From CAVQBP01 sp963710745 (GTDB lineage: Bacteria > Bacteroidota > Ignavibacteria > Ignavibacteriales > Ignavibacteriaceae): a stretch of 64,000 bases of DNA. Under the pieces are notes generated by a model that saw only the letters and a program-made list of their open reading frames with translations, ran no database searches and was not told the origin of the DNA. Position 1 is the first letter of the stretch; every line of letters begins with the position of its first letter. Location of the stretch: NCBI GenBank assembly GCA_963710745.1, contig CAVQBP010000019.1:310001-374000 (forward strand), in the 5' to 3' direction. Shown here one piece after another: positions 8,210 through 16,795 of the stretch. The position numbers were made by a program, and so were the translations under genes.

Positions 8210-10312
8210 ATGAGTGTAGAAAATTCAAAACTTGTAAACGACCCGCTCTGGTATAAAGATACTGTTATTTATGAAATCCATATCAAGTCTTTTTATGATA
8301 GTAATAATGATGGTATTGGCGATATAAACGGACTTATTCAGAAATTGAATTATCTTGAAAATCTTGGAGTTACTGCACTCTGGCTACTGCCTTTTTATCC
8401 TTCACCCCTGCGTGATGACGGCTATGACATCTCGGATTATTACAATATACATTCGAACTACGGTACTCTTTCTGATTTTAAAAGACTTTTAAAAGAAGCA
8501 CATAACCGTGGTATAAGAATTATAACTGAGTTGGTAGTAAATCATACATCCGATCAGCACAAGTGGTTTCAAAAAGCAAGAGAATCCAAACCGGGGAGCA
8601 CCTGGCGCAACTTTTATGTCTGGAGTGATACAACCGGCAAATACAGTGATTCGAGAATTATCTTTAAAGATTTTGAAACTTCAAACTGGACCTGGGATCC
8701 AACTGCCGAAGCTTATTACTGGCACCGCTTCTATTCTTTTCAGCCCGATTTAAATTTCGATAATCCTAAAGTACAGCAGGAAATATTTAAAGTTATGGAT
8801 TACTGGTTTGAAATGGGTGTAGATGGAATGAGACTGGATGCTATACCTTATCTTTATGAAAGGGAAGGGACTAATTGTGAAAACCTTGATGAAACTCATG
8901 CCTTCCTAAGAAAGCTCCGGAAACATGTGGAGGAAAAGTTCAAAAATAAAATGCTGCTTGCTGAAGCAAATCAATGGCCCGAAGATGCAGTTGCTTATTT
9001 CGGGGAAGGAGATGAATGTCATATGGCTTTTCATTTTCCTGTTATGCCGCGTTTATTTATGGCTCAGCGAATGGAAGACAGGTTTCCTGTAATTAATATT
9101 CTTGAACAAACTCCCGAAATTCCTGAAAGCTGCCAATGGGTGATGTTTTTAAGAAATCATGATGAATTAACTCTGGAAATGGTTACGGATGAAGAACGTG
9201 ATTACATGTATAGAATATTTGCACAGGATCCGCGTGCAAGACTTAATCTTGGGATCAGGCGGCGGCTGGCTCCGCTGCTTGATAATAACCGAAGAAAAAT
9301 TGAACTGGTAAATATTCTGCTGTTTTCACTCCCCGGCACGCCGGTTATTTATTACGGAGATGAGATTGGTATGGGAGATAATTATTATCTCGGTGACAGA
9401 AACGGTGTCCGAACACCGATGCAGTGGAGTGCTGATAGAAATGCCGGTTTTTCAAATGCAAATCCTCAAAAGCTATACCTTCCCGTTATAATTGATTCCG
9501 AATATCTTTATCAATCTATAAATGTTGAAATACAGGAACAAAATCTATCTTCAATGCTTTGGTGGATGAAGAGACTTATTGCAATGAGAAAACAGTATAA
9601 ATCATTAAGCCGCGGGAAGCTTAAATTTCTGCAGTCGGATAATCCGAAAGTATTGACTTTTATCCGGCAGTATGATGAAGAAATAATTCTGGTAGTTATT
9701 AATCTTTCCCGGTTTGCACAGGTAGTTAAACTGAACCTGGCAGATTTTGCCAGGTATATTCCGCAGGAAATATTTAGTCAGAACATTTTCCCGGCAATTG
9801 AAGAAAGTCCTTATATAATTACTATGGGAGCACACGGGCATTACTGGTTCCAGCTTGAAAAGGAAAAAGATTTTGCAGAAGATTTGGATGATTCGGCACT
9901 GCCGGAAATAACAATAAAAAAACATTGGCAGGAAGTTCTGGAAGGTGACAATAGAACCATTTTAGAAAAGAAAATCTTCCCTAAATATATGAAAAGCTGC
10001 AGATGGTACGGCGGAAAAGCTAGGCAGTTAAAAAATATTATTGTAAGTGAAAATATTTCAATACCGGTTGATGGAGATTTTGCCGGCATGTTAATATTGC
10101 AGGTTAATTATGTAACAGGTTCACCTGAAAATTATATATTAACTGTTACTTATACACCGGAATCAAAAGCCGACAAAATGATAAAGGAATCTCCCCAGAG
10201 TATTATTGCCCGTATAAAAAAAGGAGAAGAAAGCGGATTCTTATATGATGCTATTTACAGCGAGAATGTCAGGAACCAATTTTTAACTATGATTTTAAAA
10301 AGAGAAAAATAA
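8210..10312 (+). CDS. treS: Trehalose synthase (maltose alpha-D-glucosyltransferase) part of a broken TreS-maltokinase fusion
   Basis: TreS interconverts trehalose and maltose. Residues 1 to about 545 are the GH13 catalytic part: DPLWYKDTVIYEIHIKSFYDSN, GVDGMRLDAIPYLYEREGTNC (nucleophile region), LLAEANQWPEDAVAYFG (acid/base region), FLRNHDELTLEMV. Residues about 565-700 are the N-terminal cap of a maltokinase (RWYGGKARQLKNI, LYDAIYSENVRNQFL). The frame then ends at a TAA at 10310, but the rest of the maltokinase continues without interruption in the -1 frame from about 10300 to 11541. Intact fused proteins of this type are about 1100 residues, matching 700 plus about 413 here. A TTTAAAA heptamer in slippery phase lies at 10294-10300. 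AAAAAGGAG precedes the ATG. Confidence 0.93.
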   Translation: MSVENSKLVNDPLWYKDTVIYEIHIKSFYDSNNDGIGDINGLIQKLNYLENLGVTALWLLPFYPSPLRDDGYDISDYYNIHSNYGTLSDFKRLLKEAHNRGIRIITELVVNHTSDQHKWFQKARESKPGSTWRNFYVWSDTTGKYSDSRIIFKDFETSNWTWDPTAEAYYWHRFYSFQPDLNFDNPKVQQEIFKVMDYWFEMGVDGMRLDAIPYLYEREGTNCENLDETHAFLRKLRKHVEEKFKNKMLLAEANQWPEDAVAYFGEGDECHMAFHFPVMPRLFMAQRMEDRFPVINILEQTPEIPESCQWVMFLRNHDELTLEMVTDEERDYMYRIFAQDPRARLNLGIRRRLAPLLDNNRRKIELVNILLFSLPGTPVIYYGDEIGMGDNYYLGDRNGVRTPMQWSADRNAGFSNANPQKLYLPVIIDSEYLYQSINVEIQEQNLSSMLWWMKRLIAMRKQYKSLSRGKLKFLQSDNPKVLTFIRQYDEEIILVVINLSRFAQVVKLNLADFARYIPQEIFSQNIFPAIEESPYIITMGAHGHYWFQLEKEKDFAEDLDDSALPEITIKKHWQEVLEGDNRTILEKKIFPKYMKSCRWYGGKARQLKNIIVSENISIPVDGDFAGMLILQVNYVTGSPENYILTVTYTPESKADKMIKESPQSIIARIKKGEESGFLYDAIYSENVRNQFLTMILKREK

Positions 10313-11541
10313 AAGGACAGCATGGTGTCTTAACTGCCGGCAGAAGCAAAAATTTTAATAATCTTTTAAATGGAACCGGATTACCAATACCATCCCGTGT
10401 ATTAAAAGCAGAGCAGAGTAATTCCTCTGTTCTTTATGGTCAGACTTTCTTTTTGAAATTTTACAGGCATGTTGAGGAGGGGATGAATCCTGATCCTGAA
10501 ATGATTCGCTTTTTAAGTGAAAATAGAAATTTTGAAAATGTTCCGCCGTTTGCGGGAAGTTTAGAATATCAAAAACCGGGGGCTGAGCCGCATGTTCTAA
10601 CGCTATTGCAGAAATTTACTCCTAACCAGGGAGATGCATGGACTTTAACACTCGATGCTGTAGGAAGGTATTTTGAACGTGTTGTCTCTCAGAAAACCGA
10701 ATTTAAAAATTTTGAGCTGAATTTAGAAAATATCTTTGATGTTCATTTTGAGGATCTGCCGGAGATACTGCAGAATTTCATAGGGGCAATTTATTTTGAA
10801 AAGGCGAGACTTCTGGGAAAACGAACCGGTGAAATGCATATGGCATTATCAGGTTCAAAGGAACCTGATTTCGAACCGGAAGCCTTTTCAATGCTTTACC
10901 AAAAATCCCTTTACCAAACTCTGCAGAGCAATACCAGGAGAGGTTTAGGCTTTTTGCAGGATAATATCAAATCGCTTCCGGCTAAAATGAAAAAGGAAGC
11001 AGAAAAAATACTTTCGCTTGAAAGTGATATATTAAAATTCTGCAGGACAATTTTGAAGAAAAAAATATCGGCACAAAAAATCCGCATTCATGGTGATTAT
11101 CATCTCGGTCAGGTTTTAAGCACCGGGGATGATTTTATGATAATTGATTTTGAAGGGGAGCCGGTCCGTTCACCGGGTGAAAGAAGACTGAAGTTTCCGG
11201 CATTCCGCGACGTTGCAGGTATGGTGCGTTCATTTCATTACGCTGTTTACTCTGTTTACTTTCAACGTACAAAAATCCGTCCCGAAGATACAAAAATCAT
11301 TCGTTCATGGATCGAACCCTGGTTCTATTATATAACAGGTGCATTTTTAAATTCATACCTGGAGACTGTTAAGGGTTCCGATTTTATACCTGAAGGAAAT
11401 GACGAATTGAGTATTTTGTTAAATATTTTTCTAATTGATAAATCGATTTATGAAATCGGATATGAATTAAATAACAGGCCTGAATGGGTAATTATACCGA
11501 TGCAGGGAATCAGGTTAATCATGAAAGAATTCTTAAGTTAG
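10300..11541 (+). CDS. Maltokinase C-terminal part, in the -1 frame relative to treS
   Basis: Maltokinase phosphorylates maltose to maltose 1-phosphate, the GlgE donor. Read from about 10300, the frame gives KRKIKGQHGVLTAGRS, then RVLKAEQSNSSVLYG, FLKFYRHVEEGMNPDPEMIRFL, the catalytic loop IRIHGDYHLGQVL and the metal-binding FMIIDFEGEP, all conserved in the TreS-fused maltokinases. There is no plausible own start: the first TTG at 10453 falls inside a conserved strand, and the ATG at 10322 is in the wrong frame and stops after three codons. So this is the continuation of the treS frame. It could be joined by -1 ribosomal slippage or be the result of one lost base (for example in the A run at 10305-10309), real or from sequencing. 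Confidence 0.88.
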   Translation, partial: KRKIKGQHGVLTAGRSKNFNNLLNGTGLPIPSRVLKAEQSNSSVLYGQTFFLKFYRHVEEGMNPDPEMIRFLSENRNFENVPPFAGSLEYQKPGAEPHVLTLLQKFTPNQGDAWTLTLDAVGRYFERVVSQKTEFKNFELNLENIFDVHFEDLPEILQNFIGAIYFEKARLLGKRTGEMHMALSGSKEPDFEPEAFSMLYQKSLYQTLQSNTRRGLGFLQDNIKSLPAKMKKEAEKILSLESDILKFCRTILKKKISAQKIRIHGDYHLGQVLSTGDDFMIIDFEGEPVRSPGERRLKFPAFRDVAGMVRSFHYAVYSVYFQRTKIRPEDTKIIRSWIEPWFYYITGAFLNSYLETVKGSDFIPEGNDELSILLNIFLIDKSIYEIGYELNNRPEWVIIPMQGIRLIMKEFLS

Positions 11542-11937
11542 GTAAAAAAAATATTAATTGAAGCTAAGTTAAAAAGATAAACGGGGAATAATAAGTTGGT
11601 TTAAGTAAGTTTTACCAATTCAACTTCATCCCAATTCCTTCCCGGTAATTATTGTGTTGAGCTTTCTAAAATTTTCTTTAAAAAGTTCGAATTTATTCGA
11701 AATATAAAACTTTTTTAGCTAAAATATAATGTGGCACATAAATTGATAATTTTAAGGAGAGCGGTATTTCAGATTGTGTCAAACTCATTTCAAGAAACTG
11801 ATTATAATAGATTTTTTAGATGCAATGTTCTTTGAATTAATTTCAATATTAATCTCATTTAATGATATCATTGCAGCAGCTTAACAGTAAGATTTTTTAA
11901 TTGTCTTTTTAGTTACAAAATAACAAAGAGGAATCCT
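11542..11937. other. Intergenic region with no recognised feature
   Basis: 396 AT-rich bases between the maltokinase and the response regulator gene. I found no credible open frame, tRNA, strong hairpin with a T run, or repeat. The promoter of the downstream receiver gene should be here; a GAGG-type ribosome binding site sits just before its ATG. Confidence 0.45.
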
Positions 11938-12339
11938 ATGCAAAACGAACACAATATTTTGCTGGGGGAAGATGATTTGATTACTGCAAAAACAATCAAA
12001 GTATTCGTTGAAAAAAATGAATCAAAAGTAATTCAAATTGTTGATTCAGGGGAAGAATTAATTACTGCTGCTTTATTGCAGTATCCATCTATGATTATTA
12101 CTGATATTTCTCTCAAGGGTCAGTTGGACGGGATAGAAGCAATGGCGCGCATTTCTGAAATTATGGACGTCCCTTATATCTTTATTACCGGCTTCACTGA
12201 TAATATATCACTGATCAAAAGTTATGGTCTGCATCCATTCAGAATATTTAAAAAACCTTTTGATTTGAACTTATTAATTAAAGCAGTAAATGATGCATAT
12301 AGAACTTATTCAAATTTACCAAGTTACTACCTTGGATAA
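11938..12339 (+). CDS. Single-domain response regulator (CheY-like receiver)
   Basis: A 133-residue protein that is only a receiver domain. The acidic pocket is EDD (residues 10-12), the phospho-acceptor Asp is in MIITDISL (about residue 57), the switch Thr is in YIFITGF (about residue 83) and the conserved Lys is in FKKPF (about residue 103). No output domain follows, so it must act by binding a partner or passing phosphate on. No histidine kinase gene is adjacent, so its partner is unknown. The gene is flanked by spacers of 396 and 158 bases and appears to be monocistronic. Confidence 0.9.
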   Translation: MQNEHNILLGEDDLITAKTIKVFVEKNESKVIQIVDSGEELITAALLQYPSMIITDISLKGQLDGIEAMARISEIMDVPYIFITGFTDNISLIKSYGLHPFRIFKKPFDLNLLIKAVNDAYRTYSNLPSYYLG

Positions 12340-12497
12340 ATCAATTACAGTTAAATAAAGTATATAGTTCAATTGAAATTAAAATTTTTGTTTAAAATTA
12401 TGGATTCAATAATTATCCGAATCCCGAATATCAGCATTTCTTAATATTAAGTTCATAAAGATTTTCAAATTCATCTACACGGGGAATTGACGCTAAA

Positions 12498-13253
12498 TCA
12501 AAAATTATAAATAAATCCTAGCTTAGATTTTGTATCTACCTTTTTAATGCCCTCAGGTGTGAATCTGTCATATCTAAAATCAAAATCAACAGAAAGTGAA
12601 AAGCTTCTCGATAAATTTACTAGTAAAGAATTTTCAGATAATATCCTTGTATCTTTCCATAGATCAAACCTTGGCTGATAATAAATTACTGATGAAACGC
12701 TTACATTTTTCTGTATGCTTAAATTGAAGGATAAATAATTACTCCACCTGTTTGCTAAAATGATTTTCTTGTTAATATATCTCCTGGGAGCACTGTATCT
12801 TTCATACTCAAGCATGTAAGCCGAACCGAACCAGAGTACAAAATTATTTGATTGTAACAATTTAAATCTTAATCCGGCACCGCCTAGAGCCCTGAAAAGA
12901 AGCAGAAGTGATTTATCATAATTAATTTGTGTAAATGTTTCGAATTTTAACCCGGGATTTAATGTCTGAACGTATCTTAAATGTGCAAGTGCCTGATTTG
13001 AAAATTGTTTACCATTGTTCCAGCCGTAATCACCATTTAGGATCAATAATATAACGGTGACCGGTTTTCTATATTCTAAAAGGATGTTGGAGCCTAGTTC
13101 CTGTATATCAGTATTCCCTGTTTGAATTGATACATCCAGTTTTATTATTCCGGATAATCCCAGGCTGTCTTCTATATTTCGGTATTTTTCCGTATTTACC
13201 TGGCAATATAATATTTGAGTAAAAATAAATAATAATAAAAGAGTTATTTTCAT
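12498..13253 (-). CDS. DUF481 family outer-membrane protein
   Basis: A 251-residue protein with a signal peptide (MKITLLLLFIFTQILYCQ). The body is built of alternating hydrophobic strands typical of a small outer-membrane barrel and carries the DUF481 pattern: DVSIQTGNTD near the start and LKFETFTQINYDKSLLLLFRALGGAGLRFKL in the middle. It ends with an aromatic residue (GFIYNF), as outer-membrane barrels often do. The function of the family is not established; some members respond to osmotic or alkaline stress. It is divergent from menC with a 101-base shared upstream region. Confidence 0.8.
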   Translation of the reverse strand: MKITLLLLFIFTQILYCQVNTEKYRNIEDSLGLSGIIKLDVSIQTGNTDIQELGSNILLEYRKPVTVILLILNGDYGWNNGKQFSNQALAHLRYVQTLNPGLKFETFTQINYDKSLLLLFRALGGAGLRFKLLQSNNFVLWFGSAYMLEYERYSAPRRYINKKIILANRWSNYLSFNLSIQKNVSVSSVIYYQPRFDLWKDTRILSENSLLVNLSRSFSLSVDFDFRYDRFTPEGIKKVDTKSKLGFIYNF

Positions 13254-13354
13254 TTTAATAACTGTTAATTTTAATTTAGAACTTGAAAAAATATGTTATT
13301 TTGATTTCAATTTTAACCATAATATAAAAACTTTACAAAAAATCATTTTTAATT

Positions 13355-14476
13355 ATGAAAATTGATAGAATAGAAATCCGGAAAATATTTCTTCCTTATT
13401 TAAAGCCATTTAAAACCAGCGGCTGGACAGAAATCGGGAACAGCGGAATAATTATCAAGGTTGATATGGATGGCGCAACAGGCTGGGGTGAAGCCCCGGT
13501 GGGTAAAGAACCATTTTATAATGAAGAAACAACAGGAACTGCATGGTCTGTTTTAAAAGATATATTAATCCCTTTGCTTCTTAAGAATAATTTTGAAGCT
13601 GAAACAATGCCGGATGATATCACTAAGATTTTCACTGGTATTAGAGGGAACAAAATTGCAATCTCAGGTTTGGAATTTGCATTCTGGGATCTTTTGGGAA
13701 AGATAAAAGAAACCAGCCTTTCGAAAATGCTGGGGGGAACAAGAAATAAAATAGATGTAGGAGTAAGTGTAGGTATAAAGGAAAACATTCCTTCGCTTTT
13801 AAATTCAGTTGAAGGCTATCTTAAAGAAGGATATAAAAGGATTAAAATTAAAATAAAACCGGGATGGGACTTAGAACCGGTTGGCCAAATAAGGAAAAAT
13901 TGGGAAAATACTTTGCTTCAGGTTGATGCAAATTGTGCTTATAAATTAAATGATGCCGGACATTTATCCGAACTTGATGATTATAATTTACTATTAATTG
14001 AACAGCCTCTTGCTTATGATGATTTGTATGAACATTCAATACTTCAAAAAAAAATTAAAACCCCGGTCTGTTTGGATGAAAGTATCACTTCACCGCATCA
14101 TGCAAGTAGTGCTATATTAATGAAAGCATGCAGGATCATAAATATAAAACCTTCGCGTGTCGGGGGATTATTAGCTGCCAGGGAAATTCATAATATTGCC
14201 ATGGAAAATAAAATTTCTGTCTGGTGTGGTGGTATGCTTGAAACAGGGATCGGCAGAGCTTTTAATGTTGCTCTGGCAAGTCTTCCTGATTTCAATCTGC
14301 CGGGGGATATCAGCGCAAACAAAAGGTATTTTAAAAAAGATATTGTATTAAACCCTTTTGAGTTAAATGCCGATGGTACTTTAACTGTTCCGGATACTCC
14401 GGGAACAGGCGCGGTGGTGGATGAAAAATTTCTTGAGAAAATTACATTGGAAAAATTAATCTTCAATCAGTTTTAA
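13355..14476 (+). CDS. menC: o-Succinylbenzoate synthase (enolase superfamily)
   Basis: MenC dehydrates SHCHC to o-succinylbenzoate in menaquinone synthesis. The 373-residue protein has the enolase-superfamily layout of the MenC/NSAR subgroup: an N-terminal capping domain, then a barrel with the KxK motif at Lys164/Lys166, metal ligands Asp191 (QVDANCAY), Glu216 (IEQPL) and Asp241 (LDESI), and the second catalytic Lys265 (INIKPSRVGG). All catalytic residues are present. No other men gene is adjacent. Members of this subgroup can also racemise N-succinyl amino acids, so a dual or different role cannot be excluded from sequence alone. Confidence 0.88.
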   Translation: MKIDRIEIRKIFLPYLKPFKTSGWTEIGNSGIIIKVDMDGATGWGEAPVGKEPFYNEETTGTAWSVLKDILIPLLLKNNFEAETMPDDITKIFTGIRGNKIAISGLEFAFWDLLGKIKETSLSKMLGGTRNKIDVGVSVGIKENIPSLLNSVEGYLKEGYKRIKIKIKPGWDLEPVGQIRKNWENTLLQVDANCAYKLNDAGHLSELDDYNLLLIEQPLAYDDLYEHSILQKKIKTPVCLDESITSPHHASSAILMKACRIINIKPSRVGGLLAAREIHNIAMENKISVWCGGMLETGIGRAFNVALASLPDFNLPGDISANKRYFKKDIVLNPFELNADGTLTVPDTPGTGAVVDEKFLEKITLEKLIFNQF

Positions 14477-14545
14477 TCAATTGTTTTATGTCTCATTAGG
14501 GAAATTCAATTGATACTATATTAAGGCAAATGTTACGGATTTAGA

Positions 14546-15253
14546 ATGATGGGAATCGGCATTTTAGATAAAACCAGACATGAAGTTAATACCTGGCTGG
14601 AAGTAATTGCCAGAATAGGGTTTGCAGCTAAAGGAATTCTCTATTTTATAGTCGGCTTTTTAGCTTTTAAAATTGTTCTGGGAATGGGGGGTAAAACTGC
14701 CGGTTTGAAGGACGTATTAAAGACCATCGATAATCAGGCATATCCTTTCGGAGATATTCTGCTTGCCGTTATTGCTCTTGGTCTTATAGCTCATGCCTAT
14801 TGGCGGTTTATGCAATCTGTTTTTAATGCTGATAATAAAAAAATCGATTTTAAAAATATGATAGATAGGTTAGGATATTTTACCAGTGTTATTCTGTATG
14901 CCGGATTAGCCTATTATTCATTCAAAATAATTTTCGGCTTAGGAGAAGGGAGTTCCATGCAGACTTTGATCGGAACGGTTTTGTCAAAACCATTTGGCAG
15001 ATGGCTTATTATTATAGCCGGTCTATCTACAGGAGGTTCAGGATTATATCAGGTTTATTTCGGATTATTTTCCAAGTTTGAATTTAAATATAATTTAAAA
15101 GAAATGAATTATTTTGAAGAAAAATTGACCAGATATATCAGCGTGGTCGGATTAATAGCAAGAGGTATTGTTTTTGTATTAATAAGTATTTTTTTAATTC
15201 AAGCTGCCGTTCAGAAAAATTCCAATTTATTAATTAATAGACATATTATTTGA
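14546..15253 (+). CDS. DUF1206 membrane protein
   Basis: A 235-residue integral membrane protein with about six hydrophobic segments arranged as three related pairs, each starting with an (A/I)RxGF/xxKGILY-like turn (ARIGFAAKGILYFIVGFLAF; RLGYFTSVILYAGLAYYSF; VGLIARGIVFVLISIFLI). That threefold pattern is the DUF1206 signature. No function is established for the family. The stop codon overlaps the region just before the diadenylate cyclase gene, so the two are likely translationally coupled. Two consecutive ATGs (14546 and 14549) are possible starts. Confidence 0.8.
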   Translation: MMGIGILDKTRHEVNTWLEVIARIGFAAKGILYFIVGFLAFKIVLGMGGKTAGLKDVLKTIDNQAYPFGDILLAVIALGLIAHAYWRFMQSVFNADNKKIDFKNMIDRLGYFTSVILYAGLAYYSFKIIFGLGEGSSMQTLIGTVLSKPFGRWLIIIAGLSTGGSGLYQVYFGLFSKFEFKYNLKEMNYFEEKLTRYISVVGLIARGIVFVLISIFLIQAAVQKNSNLLINRHII

Positions 15254-15261
15254 TTTTGATA

Positions 15262-15849
15262 ATGAAACCAGCAAAAAGAAAAAATCTACTTGATGAAATT
15301 TGCAATAAGAGCCGGAATATAAATGTTAATACACTTAGAAAAGTTATTTTACTTGCAATCGAGATCGGGCGTGAAGGGCGTGAAGGTAGGAAAATAGGGA
15401 CGATGTTCGTGATTTCCGATTCTGATAAAACACTAAAAAGATCAAGATCCTTAATACTCGATCCGCTTTGGTATCATCCTGAAAAATTAAAAAGTATCGA
15501 CAATGACGACATGTGGGAAACAATAAAGGAATTAGCACAGCTTGATGGTGCTTTTATTGTTACTGATGATGGAATAATTATATCAGCATGCCGGTATATT
15601 TATCCTTCTTCTTTAGACATTGAACTGCCGCTTGGCCTCGGCAGCCGGCATATTGCGGCAGCTTCTATCACAAAAGAAACCAATGCGGTAGTTGTGGTCG
15701 TATCCGAAAGTTCGATAATTCGTGTCTTCGATGACGGCGAAATAATCTCCGAAATTATCCCGGAACTGTGGCTGGTAAGAAAGGAAATTGTACATATAAG
15801 AAAACCATCAGAAAATTTTGAACAAAAGACAATCAACCGTAAAAAATAA
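15262..15849 (+). CDS. DisA_N/DAC-domain protein, probable diadenylate cyclase
   Basis: The 195-residue protein is a stand-alone DAC domain, the fold that condenses two ATP into the messenger cyclic di-AMP. The DGA motif is intact (AQLDGAFIVTDDG, DNA 15544-15552). The second motif, usually RHR, reads RHI in GLGSRHIAAASITKET (DNA 15646-15654), followed by AVVVVVSESS. There is no membrane anchor (unlike CdaA) and no helix-hairpin-helix DNA-binding part (unlike DisA), so it is a cytosolic single-domain form. I prefer the ATG at 15262; a TTG at 15250 would add four residues and overlap the DUF1206 stop. It forms an apparent operon with DUF1206 and the downstream methyltransferase. Confidence 0.8.
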   Translation: MKPAKRKNLLDEICNKSRNINVNTLRKVILLAIEIGREGREGRKIGTMFVISDSDKTLKRSRSLILDPLWYHPEKLKSIDNDDMWETIKELAQLDGAFIVTDDGIIISACRYIYPSSLDIELPLGLGSRHIAAASITKETNAVVVVVSESSIIRVFDDGEIISEIIPELWLVRKEIVHIRKPSENFEQKTINRKK

Positions 15850-16616
15850 TGAAGAATATTGCCTATCGTATTAAGTTGTATTTACCAACAACATTAAAAC
15901 GAAAGTTAGGAAAAATAAAGAGAAGATCTCTGGGAATCCTGCTTAGCGGCAATAATTTTGAATGTCCTGTCTGCGGGAAAACATTTAAAAAATTTCTGCC
16001 TGCCGGTGTGGAAAATAGGGAGAATGCTGTTTGCCCCGGATGCGATTCTTTTGAAAGACACCGGCTGCTTTGGTTATATATGACAAGTAAAATAAATTTT
16101 TCGGATAAAGAGTTCAGGCTACTTCATTTTGCACCCGAGGACTGTTTGAAAGAAAAAATTTCAAAATTAAGCAACATCAAATATGTTACTACTGATCTTA
16201 AGGAACCTCATGTCAGCTTAAATTCAGATATTCAGAAGCTTCCTTTCAAGAATAATCAGTTTGATATAATTATTTGCTCTCATGTTTTGGAACATATTCC
16301 TGATGATAAAAAAGGAATGCAGGAGATCTTACGTGTACTTAAAAAAAATGGCTGGGCAATTTTACAAGTCCCGATTAATGAAGACCTTGAAATAACCTAT
16401 GAAGACTCCTCAATAACATCATCATTGGAAAGATTAAAACATTTCGGCCAGGAAGATCATGTTAGAATTTACGGCAGGGATTATTATAAAAGACTTGAAG
16501 AGGCCGGTTTTATAGTAGAAAGAGAAAATTTTGTAAAAACTTTATCTAAAGATAAAATAAGAAAGTATGGATTAATGGAAAATGAAATCATCTGCCATGT
16601 AACTAAACCGGATTAA
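15849..16616 (+). CDS. Class I SAM-dependent methyltransferase with N-terminal zinc-ribbon-like Cys pairs
   Basis: A 255-residue protein. Residues about 35-75 hold two Cys pairs (CPVCGKTFKKF and CPGCDSFERHRLLW) that probably bind zinc. The rest is a Rossmann methyltransferase of the Methyltransf_11 type: RLLHFAPEDCLKEK, FDIIICSHVLEHIPDDKKGMQEILRVLKKNGWAILQVPIN. The ATG overlaps the last base of the upstream stop (TAATG), indicating translational coupling with the cyclase gene. The substrate is unknown; similar proteins are often encoded in polysaccharide gene clusters, but no such cluster is present here. Confidence 0.85.
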   Translation: MKNIAYRIKLYLPTTLKRKLGKIKRRSLGILLSGNNFECPVCGKTFKKFLPAGVENRENAVCPGCDSFERHRLLWLYMTSKINFSDKEFRLLHFAPEDCLKEKISKLSNIKYVTTDLKEPHVSLNSDIQKLPFKNNQFDIIICSHVLEHIPDDKKGMQEILRVLKKNGWAILQVPINEDLEITYEDSSITSSLERLKHFGQEDHVRIYGRDYYKRLEEAGFIVERENFVKTLSKDKIRKYGLMENEIICHVTKPD

Positions 16617-16671
16617 AACTGCCAGCCTGGTAAGCAGGACACAATTGTGATACTGCTTTATTGTTATATTA

Positions 16672-16731
16672 TTGTCACCAAGAGAATTAGAGACATTCAG
16701 TTTTTATTCGTAAAGATTATTTTTGTCACCA
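16672..16731 (+). promoter_or_regulatory. Direct repeat TTGTCACCA upstream of phhA
   Basis: The nine-base word TTGTCACCA occurs at 16672-16680 and again at 16723-16731, 51 bases apart (about five helical turns), in the 179-base region ahead of the phenylalanine hydroxylase gene. Such phased repeats can be operator sites. No regulator is encoded next to it and the match may be chance. Confidence 0.25.
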
Positions 16732-16795
16732 GCAATATTTTAAAATAAAAGATAATTCACCAAAAGTGTATTAATCTTATTAAAAGGAGTAAGAA

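Noticed and set aside
10322..10333. ATG after AAAAGGA as a separate start for the maltokinase
   Set aside because: It is in the wrong frame and stops after three codons. The real maltokinase frame is already coding upstream of it.
10453..10455. TTG as a true start of a free maltokinase gene
   Set aside because: It falls inside a conserved strand (FFLKFYRHVE), and homologous residues continue upstream in the same frame to about 10300.
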